A DNA stretch of 64,000 nucleotides from Desulfomicrobium macestii (lineage in GTDB: Bacteria > Desulfobacterota > Desulfovibrionia > Desulfovibrionales > Desulfomicrobiaceae), in assembly GCF_014873765.1 (NCBI RefSeq), contig NZ_JADBGG010000015.1:40697-104696 (forward strand), given 5' to 3'. The notes under the pieces are model-generated. The model saw only the letters and a list, made by a program, of their open reading frames with translations, was not told the DNA's origin and did not search any database. A program made the translations under genes and the position numbers. This document shows positions 25,671-35,200 of the stretch, piece after piece. Numbering within the stretch: position 1 is the stretch's first letter; the number at the start of each line of letters is the position of its first letter.

Positions 25671-26795
25671 CTACTCTATATACTCACGCGGATTCTGTCC
25701 CAACAGGCAGAACACCTCGTAGGTGATCGTCCCCCACCATCCGGCGAGTTCATCGGCCGAGATGGCAAAGGGTCCTTCCCCACCGAGCATGAAGATCTCA
25801 TCGCCCGCCGCCGCTTCCGGCACTCCGGTCAAGTCCACGGCCGTGAGCTGCATGCAGACCCGGCCCAGAACCGGAACACGTTTGCCGTGAAGCAGCATCC
25901 GCGCCTTGCCCGACAGTCCGCGCGAATAGTTGTCGGCATAGCCCACGGCCACGATGCCCACGCGCATTTCGGCAGGAGCGGTGAAGGTGCGTCCGTAGCT
26001 CACGCTTTGACCGGCAGGAATGGTTCTGATCTGCATCAGCCGACTGGAGACCTGCATGGTCGGCTTCAGGCCACCCCCCTTTTCCTCCCAGGGCGTGCCG
26101 TGAAAGGGATTGACTCCGTAGAGGGCAATTCCCGGACGCTGCAGATCGTGATGCAGATCGGGATGCCCGAAAATGGCCCCGGAGTTGGCCAGGCTGGCCC
26201 GCACATCAAGCCCCCGGGCATGCAGGGTCTTGAGGATGCGTGCAAACCTGTCACCCTGTTCGCGCACGTATTCGACCTGTCCGGGATCGTCGGCCGTGGC
26301 CAGATGGGAGCAGGCCATGGTCGCCCGGACATGCTCCAGCCCGTCCAGCGTGTCGGCCACTCCCGCCGCCTCGTCCGGCGCGAAGCCAAGCCGGGCCATG
26401 CCCGTGTCGAACTTCAGGGCGACCCGGACCGTTGTCCCGGCGTGACGAGCGGCCTCTTCCAGAAGCAGCAGCTGCTCGGTTGCGCCCACAAAGGCGACGA
26501 TGTCACGCTCGCACACGCAGGCGTAATCCCCGGCGTCCAGCGGACCGAGCAGGGATATGACCTCGGCCTCGGGCACGGTGTCCTTGAGGACGGCAGCCTC
26601 GCCGACCGTGCCTGCGGCCATGGTCCTGGCCCCGGCCGCAAAGAGAGCCCCGGCCGCCTCGGGAAGCCCGTGCCCGTAGGCATCGGACTTGATGACCGGC
26701 GCAGGGTTCATGGCGCGGCCGAGGATCAGCCTGTAATTGTCCACCAGCGCCTGCAAACGGATGCGTGTACGCACATGATTATACCAGATGGTCAT
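25671..26795 (-). CDS. alr: Alanine racemase
   Basis: The 374-residue PLP enzyme has the catalytic lysine motif PVIKSDAYGHG (33-43), ALKFDTGMARLGF, the catalytic tyrosine region VSYGRTFTA, VGIVAVGYADNYSRG, and RVCMQLTAVDLT near the C-terminus. It converts L-Ala to D-Ala for peptidoglycan. It starts 24 nt after the HtrA stop, with AAGGAG in the gap, so alr is probably in one operon with htrA. Cell-wall precursors and envelope proteolysis are a plausible functional grouping. Confidence 0.96.
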   Translation of the reverse strand: MTIWYNHVRTRIRLQALVDNYRLILGRAMNPAPVIKSDAYGHGLPEAAGALFAAGARTMAAGTVGEAAVLKDTVPEAEVISLLGPLDAGDYACVCERDIVAFVGATEQLLLLEEAARHAGTTVRVALKFDTGMARLGFAPDEAAGVADTLDGLEHVRATMACSHLATADDPGQVEYVREQGDRFARILKTLHARGLDVRASLANSGAIFGHPDLHHDLQRPGIALYGVNPFHGTPWEEKGGGLKPTMQVSSRLMQIRTIPAGQSVSYGRTFTAPAEMRVGIVAVGYADNYSRGLSGKARMLLHGKRVPVLGRVCMQLTAVDLTGVPEAAAGDEIFMLGGEGPFAISADELAGWWGTITYEVFCLLGQNPREYIE

Positions 26796-26819
26796 GAAAT
26801 GCTCCTTGAGTGATGATCG

Positions 26820-28154
26820 TCAGACCCGCAGCCGCACGTGATAGCCCCGCCCGTCCCGGGCCACAAGCAGGAGCACCGTGTTGGCCATGCGGTAACGCTT
26901 GAACGCGCGGGCATAGTCATCCGCGGTCGACAGCGCGTCTCCCGCGACCTTGAGCAGCAGATCGCCGCTCCTGAGCCCCAGCTGCTGGGCAGGGCTCCCC
27001 GGCCGGACCTGTGACACGACCAGGTTGCGCCCCTGGACCCGCACCGTCATGCCCCAGCGTCGGTCGGCCATGTCCAGTGCCTTTTCGTTCGTGAAGGCCT
27101 GCAGCTTCACGGATGCCCTGCGCTTTCCCGCCTGCCCGGCAATATCCAGACGCAGCTCCTGTCCGAGGGTGAAATTCCTGAGTATGCGCTGATAATGGTT
27201 GCGGTCCTCGACGGCTACCCCGTTGACCGAGGTGATCACGTCTCCGGGCTCGATCCCGGCCTTTTGCGAAGAAGCCTCATGCACCTGGGTCACGAGCATG
27301 CCCCGAGCCTCCTCAAGGCCCAGATACCGGGCAATGCGCTCATCCACATCCTGGCCTTCGAGTCCAAGCCATGCTGCCTGCACGCGGCCGAAGCTGACCA
27401 GTTCTTCCACGACCCGCTTGGCCTTGTTGATGGGGATGGCGAACCCGATTCCCTCGGCCCCGGCATGGATGGCGGTGTTGATGCCGACCAACTCTCCGGC
27501 CAGATTCATGAGCGGGCCGCCGCTGTTGCCGGGGTTGATGGCCGCATCGGTCTGGATGAAGTCCGTGAAGGTGCCCTGCTTGGTCTCGATGGTGCGCTCC
27601 ACGGCGGAGACCACTCCCGTGGTCACGGTGTTGCCAAACCCGAACGGATTGCCGATGGCGATGACCGTCTCGCCGATCATCATGTCCGAGGAGTCGCCCA
27701 TGGTGGCCTGCGGCAGATCCCGGGCGTCCTTCAGGTGCAGGATGGCCAGGTCGAAGTCCGGATCGGAGCCGACCAACTCGCCGTCGAACTGCCGCCCGTC
27801 CAGCAGGCGCACCCGGATGGTCGAGGCCCCCTCGATGACATGGGCGTTGGTCAGCACCAGCTGCTTGCCCGCGTCAATGATCACTCCGGAGCCAAGGCTG
27901 CGCTGTTCGAACCGGCGAGTCAGATCCTGCGAGCCGAAAAAATGGCGGAACAAGGTGTCGTCGAACATGGAGCCAAAAGGATTGATCTCCTGCTCGACGA
28001 TGCGCGCGGTATGGATGTTGACCACCGCAGGGGCCACGCTTTGCACGGTGCGCACCACCGGCGTCATGCGGATGTCCCGGCCCGAGGCATAAGAAAAATG
28101 GGCGCTCACGAGCGCCCAGCAAAGGATCACGGCCAGCAACTTGATCAGTTTCAT
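26820..28154 (-). CDS. htrA: HtrA/Deg-type periplasmic serine protease
   Basis: The 444-residue protein has a signal peptide (LLAVILCWALVSAHFSYAS), a trypsin-like domain with catalytic H105 (LTNAHVIEG), D135 (DPDFDLAIL) and S211 (NPGNSGGP), and two PDZ domains (about 265-350 and 370-440). It degrades or refolds damaged periplasmic proteins. It is followed by alr and preceded by Hsp20 behind a strong terminator, so its main promoter should lie after that terminator. Confidence 0.95.
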   Translation of the reverse strand: MKLIKLLAVILCWALVSAHFSYASGRDIRMTPVVRTVQSVAPAVVNIHTARIVEQEINPFGSMFDDTLFRHFFGSQDLTRRFEQRSLGSGVIIDAGKQLVLTNAHVIEGASTIRVRLLDGRQFDGELVGSDPDFDLAILHLKDARDLPQATMGDSSDMMIGETVIAIGNPFGFGNTVTTGVVSAVERTIETKQGTFTDFIQTDAAINPGNSGGPLMNLAGELVGINTAIHAGAEGIGFAIPINKAKRVVEELVSFGRVQAAWLGLEGQDVDERIARYLGLEEARGMLVTQVHEASSQKAGIEPGDVITSVNGVAVEDRNHYQRILRNFTLGQELRLDIAGQAGKRRASVKLQAFTNEKALDMADRRWGMTVRVQGRNLVVSQVRPGSPAQQLGLRSGDLLLKVAGDALSTADDYARAFKRYRMANTVLLLVARDGRGYHVRLRV

Positions 28155-28197
28155 GGCAAAATCTCCTTGAAAATCATGGCCTCAATCGGGGCCATGC

Positions 28198-28227
28198 AAA
28201 AAAGGGCCTTTTTCCAGATCAAGGCCC
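28198..28227 (-). terminator. Intrinsic terminator of the Hsp20 gene
   Basis: On the minus strand GGGCCTT (28227-28221) pairs with AAGGCCC (28210-28204), followed by T6 (28203-28198). Confidence 0.88.
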
Positions 28228-28242
28228 AGTTGTCATGTCAAA

Positions 28243-28701
28243 TCATTCATCCAGGGAAATGGGGATGGTCCTGTTCACCGGGCGTCGGGCCCGCTTGGGC
28301 ACCCGCACCTGCAAAAGGCCCGCCTTCATGCTGGCGGCCACGGCCTGGTCGTCGATATCCTCCGGCAATTCGAAGCGGCGTGAAAAACAGCCATATGACC
28401 GTTCCATGACCTGAAAGGCCGCGCCCTCGACATTCAAAGGCGGCTGGCGTTCGCCGAAGACGGCCAGTTCGTTGCCGTGCACCTCGAGCCGCACATTTTC
28501 ACGCTCAAGCCCCGGTAATTCGACCAGAACGAAAAAAGCGTCCTCGACCTCGATCACATCGGCCACGGGCCGGAATCTGGCCAGCCTGCGCCCATTCTCA
28601 ACAAGGGAGGAAGAGCAGGCAGAGTCCTCAATCAGACGCTGCATCTCCTCTTTCAAATCTTCCATCTCAAGCCAGGAATTCCACGGAAAAAGCTTTGCCA
28701 T
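28243..28701 (-). CDS. Hsp20/alpha-crystallin small heat-shock protein
   Basis: The 152-residue protein has an alpha-crystallin domain (about 45-140): FRPVADVIEVEDAFFVLVELPGLERENV, then FELPEDIDDQAVAASMKAGLLQVRVPK, with the GLLQVRVPK variant of the GVLTxxxPK motif. The C-terminal tail TIPISLD supplies the I-x-I anchor. It is an ATP-independent holdase. It ends at a strong terminator and starts just after the terminator of the zinc-ribbon gene, so it is likely its own heat-regulated unit. Confidence 0.93.
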   Translation of the reverse strand: MAKLFPWNSWLEMEDLKEEMQRLIEDSACSSSLVENGRRLARFRPVADVIEVEDAFFVLVELPGLERENVRLEVHGNELAVFGERQPPLNVEGAAFQVMERSYGCFSRRFELPEDIDDQAVAASMKAGLLQVRVPKRARRPVNRTIPISLDE

Positions 28702-28750
28702 AAATCACCGGGGGTTACGTCGTTTGAAGCGTGAAACCGCCACGCCGCCC

Positions 28751-28770
28751 AAAAAGCCGCGCGAGCGGCT
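28751..28770 (-). terminator. Intrinsic terminator of the signalling/GspE locus
   Basis: AGCCGC (28755-28760) and GCGGCT (28765-28770) form a stem with a GCGA loop. On the minus strand the stem is followed by TTTT. It directly follows the stop of the zinc-ribbon gene at 28772. Confidence 0.75.
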
Positions 28771-28771
28771 C

Positions 28772-29269
28772 TCAAATAAAAAACAATGCGCCAAGCGCCA
28801 AAATCGCGACAATTATGAGCGCGATCCAGATTTTGCTCTTTTCCTCATCCACGAACATGGCGCTGCCGATTTGCGTACTACGGATGTTTTCGCTCTGGGC
28901 CTGGGCCAGGCGGCGCATCTCCTCGGCTTCGGCCTCAGCCTGCAGCTCGTGGCCACGGCCCTGGCGGCGCACTTCCTCCATGGCCAGGGCGTACACCACG
29001 CCGCATTTGGGGCATTCAAAAGGGGTCGCAAAGGCGTTGTCGCCCTCCTGCCTTTCGTAATGGCACTTCGGGCATTTCTCCAACCGCAATTTGAGGTTCG
29101 CGGGGATGACCACGGCCTCGTCGGCCATTGCGGACCTGAGGGTCTCGGCGCCGTCGGAATTCTCGTGAACGCCTGAAGTCTCGGCACCATCAGCAGACCC
29201 GGGAGCAGCTTGAGTCTCGACGCTTGCGGCAAGCTCGGGGGTGTCTTTTTTTTCAGTACTTTTTTCCAT
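28772..29269 (-). CDS. Zinc-ribbon membrane-anchored protein of unknown function
   Basis: The product is about 165 residues. An acidic, Ala/Ser-rich N-terminus is followed by a zinc ribbon (KCPKCHYERQ...FECPKCGVVY, CxxC-CxxC), a Gln/Glu-rich helix, and a C-terminal membrane segment (IWIALIIVAILALGALFFI), giving a tail-anchored topology. A GTG at 29278 overlaps the stop of the GspE-like gene and is an alternative start. Coupling to the ATPase suggests a partner role in the same assembly. Family unknown to me. Confidence 0.75.
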   Translation of the reverse strand: MEKSTEKKDTPELAASVETQAAPGSADGAETSGVHENSDGAETLRSAMADEAVVIPANLKLRLEKCPKCHYERQEGDNAFATPFECPKCGVVYALAMEEVRRQGRGHELQAEAEAEEMRRLAQAQSENIRSTQIGSAMFVDEEKSKIWIALIIVAILALGALFFI

Positions 29270-29274
29270 TTCAA

Positions 29275-31590
29275 TCACTCGGAAGTCGTCACTTTCTGCA
29301 GTTGCAGTATATCTATGTCCCCTTTGAAAATCTTCGCGATCCCGTCCTGATAGAGAGTCCGCATGCCCTGCTCGATGGCCATCTGCGCGACCTCTTCCGA
29401 CGAGTGCTTGCGGGCAATGGCCTTGCGGATTTCAGGAGTCGCGACCAGCAACTCGTGAATTCCGGTTCGCCCCCTGTAGCCGGTCTGGCCGCACCGTCCG
29501 CAGCCTTTTGCCCTGTACACGCGGGCGCTGGAGCGCTCGATGCCGAGCTCGGAAAAAAAGTCCTCTCCGTACTGGGTCAGCAGATACGCCCACTCCTCGT
29601 CGGAAGGAGCGTAGGCCTCACGGCATTGCACGCACAGGGTCTTGACCAGGCGCTGGGCCAGAATTCCATGCAACGCTTCAGAGAAGTTAAGAGATTCTAT
29701 GCCCATGTCCAGAAGGCGCGTCACAGTTTCCGACGCGGAATTGGTGTGCAGGGTCGAAAAAACCATGTGCCCCGTCAGCGAAGCCTCCACGCCGATCTGC
29801 GCCGTCTGGAAATCGCGCATCTCGCCCACGAGGATCACGTCCGGATCAGCACGCAGAAAGGCGCGCATGATGCGGGGAAAATCAAGGCCGATGGCGCTCT
29901 CGACCTGGACCTGCTGGAGTCCGGGTTGCGTGATCTCAACCGGGTCTTCGACGGTCCAGATCTTCTTGTCCGGGGTGTTAATGCGCGCAAGAATGGAGTG
30001 CAGCGTGGTCGTTTTTCCGGAACCCGTCGGTCCGACGACCAGAAAAATTCCGTGCGGCTTGAACATGAGGCGCTCGATCTGGGCCTTGTTGGCATCGCTC
30101 AAGTTCAGCTTGTCGAACGGGAGGGCCTTGCCGGAGGTGAGCATGCGCAGGACCGCGCTCTCGCCGTGCACGGTGGGGAGCGTGGCAACGCGGAGCTCAA
30201 GCTCGCGTCCCTTGAAACGAACCTTGGCCTTGCCGTCCTGCGGCAGCCGCCGTTCGGAAATGTTCAGATTGGAGAGAATCTTGATGCGTGACACCACGGG
30301 CTTGATGATGCTCTCGGGAACGGTCAGCACCCGCACGCAGGTGCCGTCGATGCGCATGCGCACCACCCCGGGACGCCCCGTCTTCGAGGGCTCGATATGA
30401 ATGTCCGAAGCCCCGGTCTTGTGCGCGTGCATGATGATCTTGTTCACGAAGCGCACGGCGAGCTGGCGGCTCTCCTGGGAAATGTCCTCCTCCTCGACCT
30501 GCGCGAGCTCAAGGCTCTCCTCGGAGACTCCTTCCAGGTCGGCCAGGGCCTCGGAGAGGTCGTCCCCGTCGTCGTACTCGTCAAACTCTTCCTCATGCCC
30601 ATCCTCGTCCATGTCGTCGTCATAGGCATCCGCCATGCCTTTCGAGACGACGCCGGACTTGGGCAGCTGGCTGCGATCACCGAGAAAGGCCAGAATCTCC
30701 TCGGGCAAGCCCACCCGGAATTCATACTCCTTCGCGGTCAGGATCCGTTTTATTTCCTCGATCTGTTCGGAGTCGTGGGGATTGTGGATAAGGATGACGA
30801 CCCGCTCGCCCTTGGCCTGGATGGGCACCCACAGGTTGTTGAGCAGATACTGACGGTTGATGCCTTTGAGCATGTGCTCGGAGACGGGATTGTCCTGATA
30901 GCGCACAAAGGGCGTCTGGTAATAGATCTCCAGCGATGCGCCTATGTCGTCCGGACTCACGCCGTAATCCAGCTGAAGCAGGCGGGAGGTTGAAACCCCC
31001 TTCCTGGCGGAGCGCGATATGGCATCATCGAGCTGCTCGCGGGTCAGTACTCCCTGGAAGACAAGATTTTCGTACGGTCCCTTGGGCAGGCTGCGCTCCT
31101 CGAACATCTTCTGCCCCATGATGCTCACGATGAGGCGGCAAAACGCCTCGTCCTCACGGGAAAAATCGCCCTCCTGCTTGTTCAAAAGCTGCAACACGCC
31201 CAAAAGCTCATTTTCGTGCTGGATCGGCATGGAAATCACATTGCGCGTTTCAAACCCGACCAGCTGGTCATACTGGCGATCAAAACGCAGGCTCGGATGG
31301 ATGGCCTCGAGTTCGTCAAACTCGATGCTCCTGAGAATGAACGGCATCAGCGACTGGGCCGTGTAACCGGCAAGGCTCGATGTCGAAATCGGCAGCCGCA
31401 CCTCGCGGGGCCTGCCGTCCTTCAAAACCAGAGCGAACAATTCCGCGTGTTGCGCATCGCACTTGTACAGACGTATCTGCTCGACCTGAAACAGGGCCTT
31501 CAGATCGGGCAGGCACTTGTTCCAGGCCATCTCGAAGGCCTGGGCCGCCTGAAATATCTTCTTGATGTCGATCAGCTTGGACTTGAGCAT
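29275..31590 (-). CDS. GspE/PilB-type ATPase with N-terminal GAF domain
   Basis: The 771-residue protein has an N-terminal GAF-like domain (about 1-180, with RNVISMPIQHENELLGVLQLLNKQEGDF), a MshEN/GspE-N region (FQGVLTREQLDDAI), a strikingly acidic linker (DDDMDEDGHEEEFDEYDDGDD), then the secretion ATPase: SDIHIEPSKTGRPG, Walker A GPTGSGKTTTLH (about 520), Walker B-like DPDVILVGEMRD, HTNSASETVTRLLDMG, and a Cys4 zinc site (CVQC, CGRC). Such ATPases drive type II secretion or pilus assembly. No other secretion gene is adjacent; receiver-kinase genes lie upstream. Confidence 0.92.
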   Translation of the reverse strand: MLKSKLIDIKKIFQAAQAFEMAWNKCLPDLKALFQVEQIRLYKCDAQHAELFALVLKDGRPREVRLPISTSSLAGYTAQSLMPFILRSIEFDELEAIHPSLRFDRQYDQLVGFETRNVISMPIQHENELLGVLQLLNKQEGDFSREDEAFCRLIVSIMGQKMFEERSLPKGPYENLVFQGVLTREQLDDAISRSARKGVSTSRLLQLDYGVSPDDIGASLEIYYQTPFVRYQDNPVSEHMLKGINRQYLLNNLWVPIQAKGERVVILIHNPHDSEQIEEIKRILTAKEYEFRVGLPEEILAFLGDRSQLPKSGVVSKGMADAYDDDMDEDGHEEEFDEYDDGDDLSEALADLEGVSEESLELAQVEEEDISQESRQLAVRFVNKIIMHAHKTGASDIHIEPSKTGRPGVVRMRIDGTCVRVLTVPESIIKPVVSRIKILSNLNISERRLPQDGKAKVRFKGRELELRVATLPTVHGESAVLRMLTSGKALPFDKLNLSDANKAQIERLMFKPHGIFLVVGPTGSGKTTTLHSILARINTPDKKIWTVEDPVEITQPGLQQVQVESAIGLDFPRIMRAFLRADPDVILVGEMRDFQTAQIGVEASLTGHMVFSTLHTNSASETVTRLLDMGIESLNFSEALHGILAQRLVKTLCVQCREAYAPSDEEWAYLLTQYGEDFFSELGIERSSARVYRAKGCGRCGQTGYRGRTGIHELLVATPEIRKAIARKHSSEEVAQMAIEQGMRTLYQDGIAKIFKGDIDILQLQKVTTSE

Positions 31591-31633
31591 ACAACCTCGC
31601 CTTCCCGGCCTTTGCGTGCGGTGTGAACAAGAA

Positions 31634-31664
31634 ACGGGACCGGGAAATGAGCATCCGGTCCCGT
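31634..31664. terminator. Hairpin between the response regulator and GspE-like genes
   Basis: ACGGGACCGG (31634-31643) and CCGGTCCCGT (31655-31664) form a perfect 10-bp stem. On the minus strand it is followed by TTTCTTGTT, so it may terminate or attenuate transcription from the regulator gene into the ATPase gene. Confidence 0.65.
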
Positions 31665-31689
31665 GAAACGACAACTCATGGACAAGGGA

Positions 31690-32208
31690 TCAATCCAGAT
31701 ATGGGGAGGAAAGGCCGTCGTTGTTCTGGCCCGACATGGCCCTTATCTTCATGATCAGCTCGTCGCGCTGCTGCTTGTATATGTACCGCTCCGAATGGCA
31801 GCGGATCCGGGCAACCAGATCGGTTTTGTCCGGCAGCTTGATCATGTAGTCGTTGGCTCCAAGAGCGATGGCCTTCTTCTTGAGCTCGGGCTCCTCGCGG
31901 GCCGACAGCACGATGAGGGGCACGTCGCGAAAATCCTCGCTGCTCTTGAAGAACTTGACCATGGTCAGCCCGTTCACACCCGGCATGACCAGATCGAGCA
32001 TTATCACGGTGGGCTGGACACCGATGGCGGTTTCCAGGGCCTTGTCCGGCTCCTTGCAGTAGTTGAAGATGATGTCCGTCTCCGAGGAGAGCTTGATACG
32101 CATGGCTTCGCCTATCAAGAATTCATCATCAATGAGCAGGACCGATATCGGCAAACTGGTCACATACTGATCCGCAATGGAATCTACGTCCTGACTGTAC
32201 ATGTTCAT
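31690..32208 (-). CDS. Single-domain response regulator
   Basis: The 172-residue protein has a receiver domain from about residue 20: VLLIDDEFLIG (acidic pair), IMLDLVMPGVNG (phospho-acceptor Asp), LSAREEPE (Thr/Ser switch) and KLPDKTDL (conserved Lys). A short helical tail follows; there is no DNA-binding output domain. Its start overlaps the kinase stop (ATGA), so it is coupled to the triple-Hpt kinase and is a likely phosphate acceptor from it. Confidence 0.9.
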   Translation of the reverse strand: MNMYSQDVDSIADQYVTSLPISVLLIDDEFLIGEAMRIKLSSETDIIFNYCKEPDKALETAIGVQPTVIMLDLVMPGVNGLTMVKFFKSSEDFRDVPLIVLSAREEPELKKKAIALGANDYMIKLPDKTDLVARIRCHSERYIYKQQRDELIMKIRAMSGQNNDGLSSPYLD

Positions 32209-35200
32209 CCTTTGCGCTCCACGATATGTACATTTTCGAGATACTTGATCATCTCTTTGAGCAATTTCTGAACTTCATCCGCATTCTTCTGCATCCCGGC
32301 CGTTTCGATCTTGTACCCGATATGGCTCAGATAATCAAAACCATAGGTACTCCCGAGCCCCTTCTGGCTATGGCCGTGACGGCAAATGACATCAAAGTTC
32401 TTCTCGGGCAATGCTTCCTGCATTTCGGCGACATTAGAATGCATGGTGTCCATGAAGAGAGGCACGAGCTCGTAAAGCTCGGCATCAACCTCGACCGTGT
32501 AATCCTGCACGTCCTCGGCGATCTCCTCGGGCACCGAGGCCGCCGGCACCGGCTCCTCGATTTCATCTTCGATGAGGTCGGCCTTTATCTCGTAAACGAT
32601 GTCCACCCGCTCCAGGTAATTGCCCAGCGCCAGCAGCAGATCGGCAAGCTGTTCGGCATCCCGGGCCTCGGCGGCGGTCTGGATTTTCCGTCCGATGATG
32701 CTGATGTACTCGAAACCGTAGGTGCTGCCGAAGCCCTTGTGGCTATGCCCGAAGCGACGCATGGTCGGGAAATCCTTCTGGGCCAGAGCCTTTCCCATGA
32801 GCTCCAGATCCTTCTGCATGGCGTCCATGAGAAACGGAATGAGCTCGGACATTTCCGGCGCGACGTGAACCACATAGCGTCCATCCACCGGCGCGGGCAG
32901 ATCATCCCCGGTCACCTCACCGGAAGCCTCCCCGGCCTGGATCTTCTGCGTCGTGCCCGTGTTCATGAACACGGACAGGTGGTTGACCGCCTCGACGACC
33001 ACGGCCGCCTGCCTGCTCTTGGCCGCGCTCTCGATGATCTTGCCAGCCTGGCTGATCGCATCCACGGCGTAAGTGCTGCCCAGCCCCTTCAGGCTGTGGC
33101 CGCAACGCTGCATCGTGCCGAAGTCCTGGGTCGTGATGGCGTCGGCCAGCTGTGCCTGGAAATCACGCACGGTGCGCAGAAAGAGCGGTCGCAGATCCTG
33201 CAATTCTGGATCGATCTGGACCGGAGAGTCCTGTTCGTCATGAATGGGCGTGATCTCCGTGACCAGCAGGGGCTCTGGTTGCGCGATCAGGGATTCGCGC
33301 TGTCCTGCGAAGAGATCGATGATGTTGATGAGCGCCTGTTTCTTGATGGGCTTGGCCAGGAATTCAGTGCATCCCGCGTCCATGGTCTTCTGCCGGTGTT
33401 CCTGGAAGGCGTGGGCCGTCAGGGCGATGATGGGCGTCTTGTATTCGCGTTTCTCCTGTTCCCAGGCGCGGATGCGGCGCGTGGCCTCAAGGCCGTCCAT
33501 GACCGGCATCTCCATGTCCATGAGCACAAGGTCGAAGTGTTCCTCGGTGAACTTCTCCACCGCGATCTTGCCGTTCTCGGCATGCACTATGGAGACGTTG
33601 CTGCTCTTGAGAAAAAGCTCGACCACCCGCCTGTTGGCCTCGACATCGTCGACCAGAAGCACCTTCCAGCCCTTGTCGTGCAGGTCCGTCATGCGCCTGC
33701 GCTGGGATTCGGACACCACCTCGTAGATCTTGTCGTGCAGAACGACGTCCCGCTCGCTCTTGAGGATATACGACAGCGGGCCGAAGTCGGTCGCCTTGGG
33801 CAGCCGCGCAAGGTCCTCGGCGGCCTGCACCGCCAGGACAAGGTTGGCCACGGGAATTCCCTGTCCGATGAGCAGATGCGCGATCTCGATTCCCGGCACG
33901 TTGTCGACCATGGAATCGATCAGGATGGCCTGGAAGGCAAAATCCTTCTTGTGCGCGTTCAGGGCGTCGATGGCCTTGGCCGCCGACGGACAGGAGACGG
34001 GGACAAGCCCCCAGCCGCGCACCAGCGAGCTTATGCTCCCCCGGCCTTCGGGCTGGTCCTCGATGATGAGCAGATGCGTGTCCGCCGGAATCTTCAAACG
34101 GAATTCCGGCTGCCTGACCTCCTGGTCGGGGGCGAGAGGCACCTTGAAGAAGAAGGTCGTTCCCTGTCCGGATTCACTCTCGACCCAGATCCGTCCGCCC
34201 ATGAGTTCCACGAGCTTCTTGGAGATGGCCAGCCCAAGACCCGTGCCGCCGAATTCACGGGTCGTCGAGGAGTCGGCTTGCGCGAAGCTCTCGAAGACGG
34301 TGTTCAGCTTCGATTTTGGAATCCCTATGCCCGTATCCTTGACCGCGAAGAGGCAGCACGGCGCCCCGTCGTCCATGACGGACTCCGACACGGACATGGT
34401 CACCCCGCCAACGCTGGTGAACTTGAGCGCGTTGCCGACAAGATTGATGACGATCTGCCGGATGCGGGTCGGATCGCCGATGTAGCGTTGCGCCAGGCCT
34501 TCTGAAACCTTCTTTTCGAGTTTCAGGGACTTCTCCTCCGCCCGATAGACAAAGAGTTTGTTCACGTCGTCCACAAGCTCGCGCAGATTGAACGGAATGG
34601 ATTCGAGCTTGATCTGGCCGACCTCTATCTTGGAGAAATCGAGGATGTCGTTGATGATGCCCAGCAGAAGTTCGCCAGCGGAGCTGAAAGTCTTGACGTA
34701 TTCCAGCTGATCCTCGTTCAGGCTCGTCTCCTGAAGCATCTCGGCCATGCCCAGAATCGCGTTCATGGGAGTACGGATCTCGTGGCTCATGCGGGCCAGA
34801 AATTCGCTCTTGGAGCGGGTGGCCTTGTCGGCCTGGTCCTTGGCCACGCGCAGGTCCTCGGCGTGCTGGCGCAGCAGTTCGCTGGCCTTCTTGCGATCGG
34901 AGATGTCCTCGATGACGAAAATGACGCCCCGGCTCAAATCCTGCGGGTCGATGGCCTTGGCGGAAACCTGACTCCAGAAGACGCTGCCGTCCTTTCTGCG
35001 GAACTGATACTCCAGCTGGGTGATCTCCCGCTCGGCCAGCCGGTTGAAGAATTTTTCATTGAATTCATCAAAGTTCCTGCCGGAGACATGGAGTTTCTCG
35101 GGGCTCACAAGGGGCATCTCCACCACCGAATAGCCGAAAATGTTCGCGAACCTGCGATTCGCCCGGATCACCTTGTGATCGGAGCTCAAAACCGAAATGC

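Noticed and set aside
32226..34505. 759-codon antisense frame opposite the hybrid kinase
   Set aside because: Explained by GC-skewed codons of the kinase gene; no protein-like motif.
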